Of a DNA stretch of 64,000 nucleotides, positions 16,281 to 23,447 are shown piece after piece. Source of the stretch: Streptomyces sp. SKN60. Its GTDB lineage: Bacteria > Actinomycetota > Actinomycetes > Streptomycetales > Streptomycetaceae. The translations under genes were made by a program, and so were the position numbers. Below the pieces are notes generated by a model. The model saw only the letters and a program-made list of their open reading frames with translations. It had not been told where the DNA came from and did not search any database. Each line of letters begins with the position of its first letter. Positions within the stretch are counted from its first letter, which is position 1. The stretch is from positions 62,001 through 126,000 of the forward strand of contig NZ_JAHTMW010000013.1 of the NCBI RefSeq assembly GCF_026236535.1, read 5' to 3'.

Positions 16281-16307
16281 TTAGCACTCGATGAGTGTGA
16301 GTGCCAG
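16281..16307 (+). promoter_or_regulatory. CIRCE-like operator (HrcA site)
   Basis: TTAGCACTC, nine bases, then GAGTGCCAG. The CIRCE consensus is TTAGCACTC-N9-GAGTGCTAA, so the left arm is perfect and the right arm matches seven of nine. It ends 11 bases before the GTG of the FmdB gene and overlaps its ribosome-binding region. This is where HrcA, the heat-shock repressor of groES/groEL, would bind. Confidence 0.75.
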
Positions 16308-16318
16308 GAGGAAGACAA

Positions 16319-16648
16319 GTGCCGACCTACCAGTACCAGTGCACCGAGTGCGGCGAGGGCCTCGAGGCGGTGCAGAAGTTCACGGATGACGCCCTGACCG
16401 AGTGCCCGAACTGCAAGGGACGCCTGAAGAAGGTGTTCTCCGCGGTCGGCATCGTGTTCAAGGGTTCCGGCTTCTACCGCAACGACAGCCGCGGCTCGTC
16501 GTCCAGCAGCACGCCGGCCTCGTCGAAGTCCTCCTCGGCCTCGACCTCCTCTTCGTCGTCGACGACGTCTTCCTCGTCCTCCTCGGACGCGAAGCCCGCG
16601 TCGTCCTCCAGCACGTCGAGCTCTTCGAGCTCCACGTCGGCGGCCTGA
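16319..16648 (+). CDS. FmdB-family zinc-ribbon protein with Ser-rich tail
   Basis: A 109-residue protein starting at GTG 16319 behind an AGGAGG-type ribosome-binding site. Residues 1 to 45 are the FmdB zinc ribbon: PTYQYQCTECGEGLEAVQKF, then TECPNCKGRLKKVFSAVGIVFKGSGFY, with two CxxC pairs. The family binds one zinc and was first named for a formamidase regulatory gene; its biochemical role is still unclear. From residue 62 the chain is nearly all Ser with some Thr, Ala and Lys. A CIRCE-like operator sits immediately upstream, suggesting heat-shock control, and a T-tailed hairpin ends the gene. Confidence 0.92.
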   Translation: MPTYQYQCTECGEGLEAVQKFTDDALTECPNCKGRLKKVFSAVGIVFKGSGFYRNDSRGSSSSSTPASSKSSSASTSSSSSTTSSSSSSDAKPASSSSTSSSSSSTSAA

Positions 16649-16669
16649 CCTCCGCACCTCCCGTTCTTC

Positions 16670-16710
16670 CCGGTGCCCCGTCGCTCCCGCGACGGGGCAC
16701 CGGCGTTTTT
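16670..16710 (+). terminator. Rho-independent terminator of the FmdB gene
   Basis: A 14-bp perfect stem (CCGGTGCCCCGTCG with its complement, loop CTCCCG) followed by CGTTTTT. The T run makes this the clearest intrinsic terminator in the window. Confidence 0.88.
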
Positions 16711-16790
16711 CGGACGTCCTCCGGCGGCGGGCCCGCCACCCCTCGGACCCCCTGGGCTGCCGGCCCGGCCGGGTGGCTAGGGTGACGGCC

Positions 16791-17699
16791 ATGGCGACCC
16801 ACAGGACTGATCGGACGGCCGACCGGACGGCGGGCGGGACGCCCGGACCGGCGGCGGACTCGTTCGCGGACATCGGCGTGATCGGCGGCTCCGGGTTCTA
16901 CTCCTTCCTGGACGATGTGACCGAGGTGTCGGTCGACACCCCGTACGGCAGCCCCAGCGACTCCCTCTTCCTCGGCGAGGTCGCCGGCCGTCGGGTTGCC
17001 TTCCTCCCCCGGCACGGCCGCGACCACCGGCTGCCGCCGCACCGGATCAACTACCGCGCCAACCTCTGGGCCCTGCGCTCGGTGGGCGTGCGCCAGGTCC
17101 TCGGGCCGTGCGCGGTCGGCGGGCTGCGCGAGGAGTACGGCCCCGGCACCCTCGTCGTGCCCGACCAATTGGTCGACCGGACGAAGACCCGCGCGCAGAG
17201 CTACTTCGACGGTGAACCCCTGCCCGAGGCCTGGGGCGGCGCCGTGCCCCGCGTGGTTCACGTGACCTTCGCCGACCCCTACTGCCCCGACGGGCGGCGG
17301 GTGGCCCTGAAGGCCGCCCGGGGGCGGAGCTGGGAACCGGTCGACGGCGGCACGATGGTCGTCGTCGAGGGCCCCCGCTTCTCCACGCGCGCCGAGTCGC
17401 GCTGGCACGCGGCCGCGGGCTGGTCGGTCGTCGGCATGACCGGCCATCCCGAGGCCGTCCTCGCCCGGGAACTGGGACTCTGCTACACCTCCCTCGCACT
17501 GGTGACGGATCTGGACGCGGGTGCGGAGACCGGGGACGGGGTCTCGCACAACGAGGTCCTCCGCGTGTTCGGCGAGAACGTCGGCCGGCTGCGCGACGTG
17601 CTCTTCGACGCGGTCGGCGCGCTCCCCGCGACGGTCGACCGGGACTGCCTGTGCACGCGGGCCCACGAAGGGTGGGACCTGGGGATCGAACTGCCCTGA
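16791..17699 (+). CDS. mtnP: S-methyl-5'-thioadenosine phosphorylase
   Basis: A 302-residue PNP/MTAP-family phosphorylase that splits methylthioadenosine with phosphate in methionine salvage. The start is ATG 16791. After a 24-residue repeat-rich tail (TDRTADRTAGGT) the core begins IGVIGGSGFYSFLDDV with its phosphate-binding Gly-Ser. Other landmarks are FLPRHGRDHRLPPHRINYRAN, GPCAVGGLREEYGPGTLVVP, VVEGPRFSTRAES and the purine-site VVGMTGHPEAVLARELGLCY. The LVTDLDAGAE segment near 240 contributes the base-specific acid. It follows a terminator and is probably monocistronic. Confidence 0.93.
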   Translation: MATHRTDRTADRTAGGTPGPAADSFADIGVIGGSGFYSFLDDVTEVSVDTPYGSPSDSLFLGEVAGRRVAFLPRHGRDHRLPPHRINYRANLWALRSVGVRQVLGPCAVGGLREEYGPGTLVVPDQLVDRTKTRAQSYFDGEPLPEAWGGAVPRVVHVTFADPYCPDGRRVALKAARGRSWEPVDGGTMVVVEGPRFSTRAESRWHAAAGWSVVGMTGHPEAVLARELGLCYTSLALVTDLDAGAETGDGVSHNEVLRVFGENVGRLRDVLFDAVGALPATVDRDCLCTRAHEGWDLGIELP

Positions 17700-17812
17700 G
17701 CCTCGGGGCCGGGGGTCGGGCCGGGTGAGGGCCGGCCGCCCGCGAGGTCCGGACACGTTCCAGGTTCGCCGACCCCGCGCCACGTCGGCAATCGCTCGCG
17801 GGAGTGAGGAAG

Positions 17813-17839
17813 TTATCCACATACGCCCGGTTGTCCACA
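17813..17839 (+). other. Two tandem DnaA-box-like 9-mers
   Basis: TTATCCACA (17813-17821) and TTGTCCACA (17831-17839) lie in direct repeat, 18 bases start to start. The second is the preferred Streptomyces DnaA box and the first is the classic E. coli form. They sit in the 252-base gap upstream of the RcpC-like gene, which otherwise shows nothing I recognise. Confidence 0.6.
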
Positions 17840-17951
17840 GGCCCGAGCGGGATCGCGGCGGGTGCGGGACGGTGGACCCGGTTCGCCGGAAGGTGGACCC
17901 CGCTCGCCGGACCGTCCGGTGAACGGCCGTGCCACGACAGGCGGTTGCGCG

Positions 17952-18488
17952 ATGACCACGAACTCCTGCCTCACCCACACCCCGGCCTCGGTGCCCGCGC
18001 CGTGCGGGCTTCCCGCCTTCGATCCGCTGCGGGTGCGCGGCGCGCGGCTACGGCTGCGCCGGGCGCTGCGGCGCAGGCGGCGGGCCCCCGCCGCGGTGCT
18101 CGCGATGACCGCGGTCACCCTCGCGGCGGCCGGCGCCGCCGGGGCCGACGACCCGGCCCCGCAGCCCCCTCCACCGCCCGCCCGGGTGGCGCACCGGCCG
18201 GCCGCCGTGTCGCTCGTGTCCGCTCCGGTGCGGATCGCCGACGCGGCGACCGTGCGGCTGCTGCAGCCCGGTGACCGGGTCGACGTGATCGCCGCGCCCA
18301 ACTCCGTGACGGGCGTGGCCGGAGAGGCCCGGGTGGTCGCCTCGGGCGCCCGAGTGGCCGAAGTGCCACAGCCGGGCGAGACTCGACCGGAGGGCGGGGC
18401 CCTGGTCGTCCTGTCCGTTCCACGGTCGACGGCGACGGCGCTCGCCGGGGCGGGCATGACGTCCCAACTGGCGGTGACACTGTGCTGA
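17952..18488 (+). CDS. RcpC/CpaB-like (SAF-domain) protein
   Basis: A 178-residue protein from ATG 17952. After an Arg-rich stretch (RLRLRRALRRRRRAP) comes one transmembrane helix or uncleaved signal (AAVLAMTAVTLAAAGAAGA), then a Pro-rich linker and a C-terminal domain. That domain holds LLQPGDRVDVIAAP, EARVVASGARVAEVP and ALVVLSVPRSTATALAGAG, the pattern of the CpaB/RcpC C-terminal domain associated with Flp/tad pilus assembly. It also ends like a SAF-type protein. No other tad genes are nearby, so function is uncertain. It lies ahead of mscL, with 111 bases between. Confidence 0.75.
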   Translation: MTTNSCLTHTPASVPAPCGLPAFDPLRVRGARLRLRRALRRRRRAPAAVLAMTAVTLAAAGAAGADDPAPQPPPPPARVAHRPAAVSLVSAPVRIADAATVRLLQPGDRVDVIAAPNSVTGVAGEARVVASGARVAEVPQPGETRPEGGALVVLSVPRSTATALAGAGMTSQLAVTLC

Positions 18489-18599
18489 TTCGCACGGATG
18501 GACTGTCAAGTCACCGTCCCGTGTGTACGGATTGGACGCCTTCGCGCCAGGCGCGGCGTAATGGCTCCGCACACTGCACACGCGAAGAAAGGCACCTTG

Positions 18600-19082
18600 G
18601 TGGCCGAGAAGAAGGAAAGCTTGCTGGGAGGCTTCAAGGCCTTCCTGATGCGCGGGAACGTGATCGACCTGGCGGTGGCGGTCGTCATCGGCGCCGCGTT
18701 CACCAACATCGTGAACTCGGTGGTCAAGGGCATCATCAACCCGATCGTGGGTGCCTTCGGCACGAAGGACCTGGAGGGCTACGCGTCCTGCATCAAGGAC
18801 AGCTGCAAGATCGTGAACGGCGAGATGCAGGGCATCCAGATCCAGTGGGGCCTGGTGCTCAGTGCCGTCCTCAGCTTCGTGATCACGGCCGCCGTCGTCT
18901 ACTTCCTGATGGTCCTGCCGATGGCCAAGATCCTCGCCAAGCGTGCCGCGCACGACAAGGCGAAGGAAGGCGTCCAGGAGACCCTGGAGGTCAGCGAGCT
19001 GGAGGTGCTCAAGGAGATCCGCGACCACCTGGTCGCCCAGCGCGGCCCGAGCTCGGGCTCGACGGCCGGTTCCAACACCTGA
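18600..19082 (+). CDS. mscL: Large-conductance mechanosensitive channel MscL
   Basis: A 160-residue channel that opens under membrane tension to relieve osmotic downshock. It starts at GTG 18600 with AAAGG nine bases upstream. TM1 is clear (FLMRGNVIDLAVAVVIGAAF, then NIVNSVVKGIINPIVGA), followed by a periplasmic loop with two Cys (SCIKDSCK), TM2 (LSFVITAAVVYFLMVLPM) and a cytoplasmic helix (LEVLKEIRDHLVAQ). The C-terminal bundle and tail are slightly longer than in E. coli MscL (136 residues). It ends in a bidirectional hairpin at 19092-19137. Confidence 0.96.
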   Translation: MAEKKESLLGGFKAFLMRGNVIDLAVAVVIGAAFTNIVNSVVKGIINPIVGAFGTKDLEGYASCIKDSCKIVNGEMQGIQIQWGLVLSAVLSFVITAAVVYFLMVLPMAKILAKRAAHDKAKEGVQETLEVSELEVLKEIRDHLVAQRGPSSGSTAGSNT

Positions 19083-19091
19083 GGCGGGGCG

Positions 19092-19137
19092 CACCCCACC
19101 TCCTGACCGACCGTCGCGGTCGGTGTCAGAGGTGGTG
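19092..19137. terminator. Long imperfect hairpin between mscL and a small gene
   Basis: The sequence folds as CACCCCACCTCCTGACCGACCG with CGGTCGG-TGTCAG-AGGTGGTG, with small bulges. It lies between the mscL stop and the convergent small gene, overlapping the latter's last codons, and can serve both. Confidence 0.65.
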
Positions 19138-19338
19138 CGGCGGCTTCTCGTCGAGGAAGCGCGCGAGGTCGGCGGCGCTGCCGCCGGCCGGAGGCCGCTC
19201 GCCCCACCCGCGGTCCGTGTCGTCCGCGGACTGCTGGTCCAGCGGATCGTCGAAGATCAGTGCCGGACGGGGTCGGGAATCGGAATCGTTGTCGGACTGC
19301 TTCGCTGCTCGCGGTCCGTGGGCGGGGGCGGTGCTCAT
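19126..19338 (-). CDS. Small conserved hypothetical protein
   Basis: A 70-residue protein (MSTAPAHGPRAAKQ...) with no membrane segment or known domain. Its second half contains RPRPALIFDDPLDQQSADDT, then DRGWGERPPAGGSAADLARF and ends DEKPPHHL. I recall closely similar small proteins in other Streptomyces at a similar place beside mscL, so I take it as real; this was not checked by search. The acidic, Pro-rich composition suggests an intrinsically flexible protein. An earlier in-frame start at 19362 is possible. Function unknown. Confidence 0.7.
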   Translation of the reverse strand: MSTAPAHGPRAAKQSDNDSDSRPRPALIFDDPLDQQSADDTDRGWGERPPAGGSAADLARFLDEKPPHHL

Positions 19339-19443
19339 GTTTTCAGGGTACGCCCGGAGCACCGCCCCGTACCCTCCCGATCCGGGGTCTGATCTGCGGG
19401 ATTCCGCTCATCCGTCCCGCCATCGGTTCCCGCGCCGGCCGGT

Positions 19444-19863
19444 TCACCGGTCCTTCGGGTCGAGCAGCCAGAGGCCGAGGACGACGAGGAACGACAGGAC
19501 CAGGAAGCCCGCGCCCCACCAGGCGGTCCCGGTGTCGCCGGACATCCACTCGTCGACCACGATGGTGAGCCCCCACAGCTGGCCGATGAGCACGGTCAGG
19601 GCCAGGGCGAGGCGGGCGGAGAGTTTGGAGGAGCGCTCGGGTTCCTGCTCGGTGCCGGCACCCGGGCCGGGTCCGGTGTGGCGGATACGGGGGTCCCCGT
19701 AGCCGCTGGTGGGGCGGATCTGCGGGTAGCGCTCGTGGACCGGGCGGTTGAGCCGCGGCTGGGCGCTGCCGGGGGTGTAGACGGGCCGGGGCGGCGGGGT
19801 CCCGGGAGCGGCGGCGGGGTCGCCGGGGGCGCCCGGGTCCTTGGGGAACGGGGTGTCGGTCAT
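19444..19863 (-). CDS. Small two-helix membrane protein at the end of the nitrate/PFL gene set
   Basis: A 139-residue protein whose ATG (19863) overlaps the stop of the Rieske gene, so it is translationally coupled to it. The first 70 residues are Pro/Gly-rich and soluble, and two transmembrane helices follow (LALALTVLIGQLWGLTIVV and GAGFLVLSFLVVLGLWLL), ending DPKDR. No cofactor-binding residue is obvious. As the last gene of the redox run it may be a small assembly or stabilising subunit (inference). Confidence 0.75.
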   Translation of the reverse strand: MTDTPFPKDPGAPGDPAAAPGTPPPRPVYTPGSAQPRLNRPVHERYPQIRPTSGYGDPRIRHTGPGPGAGTEQEPERSSKLSARLALALTVLIGQLWGLTIVVDEWMSGDTGTAWWGAGFLVLSFLVVLGLWLLDPKDR

Positions 19864-20546
19864 GTCCGTCGGCTCCCTTCGGCGGCGGGGCCGCCGGCGC
19901 CCGGGCAGCCGAGGCGTTCGGCGAGGCCGGGGCGTTCCCCGCCGAGCTGGCGGCACAGGCCCTCGCGGACGCTCTCTCCGGAGCGGGTGGTGCCCACGGC
20001 CCAGACGCTTCCGTCGGTCTCCTCGACCAGGAGCACCCTGGGCAGGCCGCGGGGCGGCGGGCCCGCGGTGACCTCGCCGGTGCGGGCGTCGAAGACGCCC
20101 TCGTGGCAGGGGCAGTACAGCTCGCCCTCGCTCCCCCGGTCGTTGCGCCAGAGCACCGCGCAGGCGAGGTGGGTGCAGACGGCGGAGTAGCCGGCGAGGG
20201 TGCCGTCGGCGAGGCGGATGGCGACGGCGCGGTCCTCCTCGTCGGGGTAGCGGAAGGCGATCGAGTCGCCGGGCAGGAGCTGGTCGGCGATCTTCTTCGG
20301 TTCGGGTGCGCCGTCGTCGCTGTCGCCGTGGCGGTGCAGGATGCCGGAGGCGACGCCGATGCCGCCGGCGGCCAGGCCGCCGGAGACGGTGGCGACGATC
20401 CGCAGGTAGTCGCGGCGGGTGGTGAGCGAGTCGGCGGCGATCCGGTCGTGGAGGGCCGCGTGGGCGGCGTCGGCGGGCCGGTTCGGGTCGTCCGGGTCGG
20501 TGGCCGCGCCGGCGCCGTTGTCCGGGGGTGGTTCGGTGAGGCTCAT
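19860..20546 (-). CDS. Rieske [2Fe-2S] protein
   Basis: A 228-residue protein with an N-terminal membrane/Tat-like region (TTRRDYLRIVATVSGGLAAG) and a Rieske domain. The ligands are Cys124 and His126 in CTHLAC and Cys145 and His148 in CPCHEG; Cys129 and Cys147 can form the disulfide that tunes high-potential Rieske clusters. This is the QcrA/arsenite-oxidase-like form, carrying one electron at a time on the outer membrane face. The start overlaps the ferredoxin gene stop (ATGA). Expected role: electron carrier for the molybdoenzyme of this run. Confidence 0.9.
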   Translation of the reverse strand: MSLTEPPPDNGAGAATDPDDPNRPADAAHAALHDRIAADSLTTRRDYLRIVATVSGGLAAGGIGVASGILHRHGDSDDGAPEPKKIADQLLPGDSIAFRYPDEEDRAVAIRLADGTLAGYSAVCTHLACAVLWRNDRGSEGELYCPCHEGVFDARTGEVTAGPPPRGLPRVLLVEETDGSVWAVGTTRSGESVREGLCRQLGGERPGLAERLGCPGAGGPAAEGSRRT

Positions 20547-21139
20547 CGGACATCCACTCCGTTGACTTCGACGATGGGCAGACCGCCGGGGACCGGCCAC
20601 TGGACTCGGTCGGCGGGGACGACCATCGCCACACCGGTGGAGATGGTGGTGGATCCGAAGGTGAAGGAGTCGGCGACCTCGACGCCGGGGCGTTCGGCGC
20701 GGAGTTCGTCGAGGGTTCCGTAGAAGAGGGCGCCGGTGGGGCAGACGGTGGCGCACATGGGGGCGAGGCCGTAGGCGGTGCGGTCGTAGCAGAGGTTGCA
20801 CTTCATCTGCAGCTTCGCCTTGAGGTCGATCTTCGGGACGCCGAAGGGGCAGGCGTTGACGCAGTTGGCGCAGCCGATGCAGCGGGTGGTGTCGGCCTGC
20901 TGGACCACGCCGTCAGCGGTCACCAGGATCGCGTCGGCGGGGCAGACCTCGGCGCACGGGGCGACGGGGTCCTCGCAGTGCATGCAGACGGTGGGGAGGG
21001 AGGCTACGGAGTGGCCCTCGTCGGGGTAGTCGAGGTGGATCATCGACTTGCCTCGGTGGGAGTCGCATTCGCGGCAGGCGGAGACACAGGCCTGGCAGCC
21101 GATGCAGCGGCCGGGGTCGATGAAGATCGTGCGGCCCAT
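20543..21139 (-). CDS. Four-cluster [4Fe-4S] ferredoxin-like subunit (DmsB/NarH type)
   Basis: A 198-residue electron-transfer subunit. Four Cys groups are readable: CIGCQACVSAC near residue 11, CMHCEDPVAPCAEVCP, CIGCANCVNACPFG, and CNLC with CATVCPTG, enough for four [4Fe-4S] clusters as in the beta subunits of molybdo-bisPGD enzymes. The start is ATG 21139 (MGRTIFIDPG); an ATG three bases earlier is equally placed behind GAGGAG. It lies ten bases after the catalytic subunit and overlaps the Rieske gene by four. Confidence 0.92.
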   Translation of the reverse strand: MGRTIFIDPGRCIGCQACVSACRECDSHRGKSMIHLDYPDEGHSVASLPTVCMHCEDPVAPCAEVCPADAILVTADGVVQQADTTRCIGCANCVNACPFGVPKIDLKAKLQMKCNLCYDRTAYGLAPMCATVCPTGALFYGTLDELRAERPGVEVADSFTFGSTTISTGVAMVVPADRVQWPVPGGLPIVEVNGVDVR

Positions 21140-21149
21140 CATGTGCGGC

Positions 21150-23447
21150 TCAGCTCCTCTCCGAGGTGCCACGGCCCTGCGGGGACGTGGGCGGCAGGGG
21201 GTCGTCGCGGGAGACCTGGGTCTCGGGGTAGGCGACGTGGCCGGGGGCGGTGGGCGGTGCGGGGACCTCGTCGATGCCTTCGGCGGCCTCGATGCGGGCG
21301 GCGCAGACCTTGTACTCGGGGATCTTCGACCGGGGGTCGAGGGCGTCGATGGTCAGCGCGTTGGCCGCGGTGGGTACGGGCCAGTGGTAGGGGACGAAGA
21401 CGGTGTCGGGGCGGATGGCCTCGGTGACCAGGGCGGGGAAGACCTCGCTGCCGCGGCGGGTGACGACGCGGACCGGGTCGCCGTTGCGGAAGCCGTGGGA
21501 GGGGTGGACCTCGACCCAGGGGCGCGGGGTCTGTTCGACGAGGGCGCCCAGGCGGCGGGTCTGGTTGCCGGAGAGGAAGTGGGCGACGGTGCGTCCGGTG
21601 GTGAGCGAGAGGGGGTACTCCTCGCTGTACGGGTCCATGGGCGGGTGCCATTCGACGACCTGCATATGGATCTTGCCGTCGGCGTGGTAGGTCCGGCCGT
21701 CCTCGAAGAGGCGGGGGGTGCCGGGGTGGTCGGTGGAGGGGCAGGGCCAGGCGATGCCGCCGGTCTCCTCCAGCCGGTCGTAGGTGATGCCGTAGTAGTC
21801 GTTGACGGTGCCGGCCGAGGCGATGCGCAGTTCTTCGAAGACGGCTCGGGAGTCGGGGAAGGCGAACTTGGCGCCGGCGCCGAGGCGTTTGGCGAGTTCG
21901 CAGATGACCCAGGTATCGGTGCGGACGCCGGCCGGGGGTTCCTGGGCCTTGTTGTGCTTGACGACCCGGGCCTCGGCGTTGGCCATGACGCCGTCGTCCT
22001 CGGCCCAGACGGTGACGGGGAAGACGACGTGCGCGTTGGCGGCGGTCTCGGAGAGGAAGAAGTCGAATTGGGCGTGGAACTCGGTGGTGTCGTAGCCCTC
22101 CTTCACCGTGGCGTAGTTGGGGAGGGAGACGAAGGGGTTGTTGCAGATGCCGATGAGGCCGCGGATCTCGCGGCGCTGCATCTGCCAGACCATCTCCATC
22201 ATGGAGGTGCCGGCAGGCGGGAGTTCGGACTCGGCGATGCCCCAGATCTCGCAGATCTGGCGGCGGTGCTCGGGGTCGGAGATGGAGCGCCCGCCGGGCA
22301 GCAGGTCGGACTTCTGGCCGTGCTCGCGGCCGCCCTGGCCGTTGCCCTGGCCGGTGATGGTGCCGTATCCGGCGCCGGGGCGGCCGATGTTCCCGGTGGC
22401 GACGCACAGGTTGATGATCGTCAGGCAGTTCTCGACGCCCTGGGAGTGGTGTTCGACGCCGCGGGCGTGCCAGGCCATGGCCTTGCCGGCGCCGGCGAAC
22501 ATCCGGGCGACCTGGACGATCTGTTCCGCGGGGACGCCGCAGATCTCGGCGGAGCGGGCGGGCGGGTATTCGGCGACGGTCTTCTTCACCTCCTCCCAGC
22601 CGGTGGTGTGGGCGGCGAGGTAGGCCTCGTCGGTGAGGCCCTCGGCGACGACGACGTGGAGGACGGCGTTGAAGAAGGCGGAGTCGGTGCCGGGCTTGAG
22701 CGCGACGTGGATGTCGGCGGTGCGGGCGATGGCGGTCTCGCGCGGGTCGACCACGATGAGGGTGGCGCCGCGGTCCCGGGCTCCCCAGAGGTACTGGGTC
22801 ATCACGGGGAAGCATTCGCCGACGTTGGAGCCGGCGATGAGCAGGCAGTCGGTGAGCAGGATATCGGAGAAGGGGTTGCCGGCCCGGTCGATGCCGAAGG
22901 AGAGCTTGTTGGCTCCGGCGGCGGAGACCATGCACAGCCGCCCGTTGTAGTCGACGTGCCGGGTCTTCAGGGCGACCCGGGCGAACTTGCCGACGAGATA
23001 GGTCTTCTCCGAGAACAGGCTGGCGCCGCCGAGCAGGCCGAAGGCGTCGTTGCCGTACTCGGTCTGGATGCGGCGGATCTCAGCGACGGTGAAGTCGAGC
23101 GCCTCGTCCCAGCCGACCTCGCGGAAGGGTTCGTCGCGGTTGCGGCGCATGAGCGGGGCGGTGAGCCGGTCGGGGTGGTTAACCTGCTGATACGCGTTGA
23201 TGCCCTTGGGGCAGAGCCGCATCCGGTTGATGTCGTGGTTGCGGGGTTCGACGCCGAAGACCTTGCCGTGGTGGTCGACGCGCAGATACATGCCGCACTG
23301 CACGCCGCAGAAGCAGCAGTGGGTGGGGACGAGGGTCTCGCCGTTCTGGTCGGCGTGCCAGCGGTCGGCGGGGATGCCACCGGCGTCGCGGAAGTTGCGG
23401 GTGCCGGGCGGGGCGACGGAGGGGTCAAGAGGCAGCGGGGAGGTCAC
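21150..23447 (-). CDS. Molybdopterin oxidoreductase, Nas/Nap-like catalytic subunit
   Basis: A 765-residue bis-MGD enzyme from GTG 23447, coupled to the membrane subunit by a GTGA overlap. An N-terminal [4Fe-4S] site is formed by Cys44, Cys47, Cys51 and Cys79 (HCCFCGVQC ... RLCPKG). The putative Mo ligand is Cys172 in NGRLCMVSAAGA. In the families, Cys followed by Met (RLCMxSA) marks periplasmic/assimilatory nitrate reductases, whereas formate dehydrogenases have Cys or Sec followed by His, so nitrate is the better guess. Later blocks are GNIGRPGAGYG and the C-terminal molydopterin-dinucleotide domain with LTTGRTVAHFLSGNQTRR. No Tat signal is seen, so it acts in the cytoplasm. NarK and the NarI-like subunit nearby fit nitrate reduction. 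Confidence 0.9.
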   Translation of the reverse strand: MTSPLPLDPSVAPPGTRNFRDAGGIPADRWHADQNGETLVPTHCCFCGVQCGMYLRVDHHGKVFGVEPRNHDINRMRLCPKGINAYQQVNHPDRLTAPLMRRNRDEPFREVGWDEALDFTVAEIRRIQTEYGNDAFGLLGGASLFSEKTYLVGKFARVALKTRHVDYNGRLCMVSAAGANKLSFGIDRAGNPFSDILLTDCLLIAGSNVGECFPVMTQYLWGARDRGATLIVVDPRETAIARTADIHVALKPGTDSAFFNAVLHVVVAEGLTDEAYLAAHTTGWEEVKKTVAEYPPARSAEICGVPAEQIVQVARMFAGAGKAMAWHARGVEHHSQGVENCLTIINLCVATGNIGRPGAGYGTITGQGNGQGGREHGQKSDLLPGGRSISDPEHRRQICEIWGIAESELPPAGTSMMEMVWQMQRREIRGLIGICNNPFVSLPNYATVKEGYDTTEFHAQFDFFLSETAANAHVVFPVTVWAEDDGVMANAEARVVKHNKAQEPPAGVRTDTWVICELAKRLGAGAKFAFPDSRAVFEELRIASAGTVNDYYGITYDRLEETGGIAWPCPSTDHPGTPRLFEDGRTYHADGKIHMQVVEWHPPMDPYSEEYPLSLTTGRTVAHFLSGNQTRRLGALVEQTPRPWVEVHPSHGFRNGDPVRVVTRRGSEVFPALVTEAIRPDTVFVPYHWPVPTAANALTIDALDPRSKIPEYKVCAARIEAAEGIDEVPAPPTAPGHVAYPETQVSRDDPLPPTSPQGRGTSERS

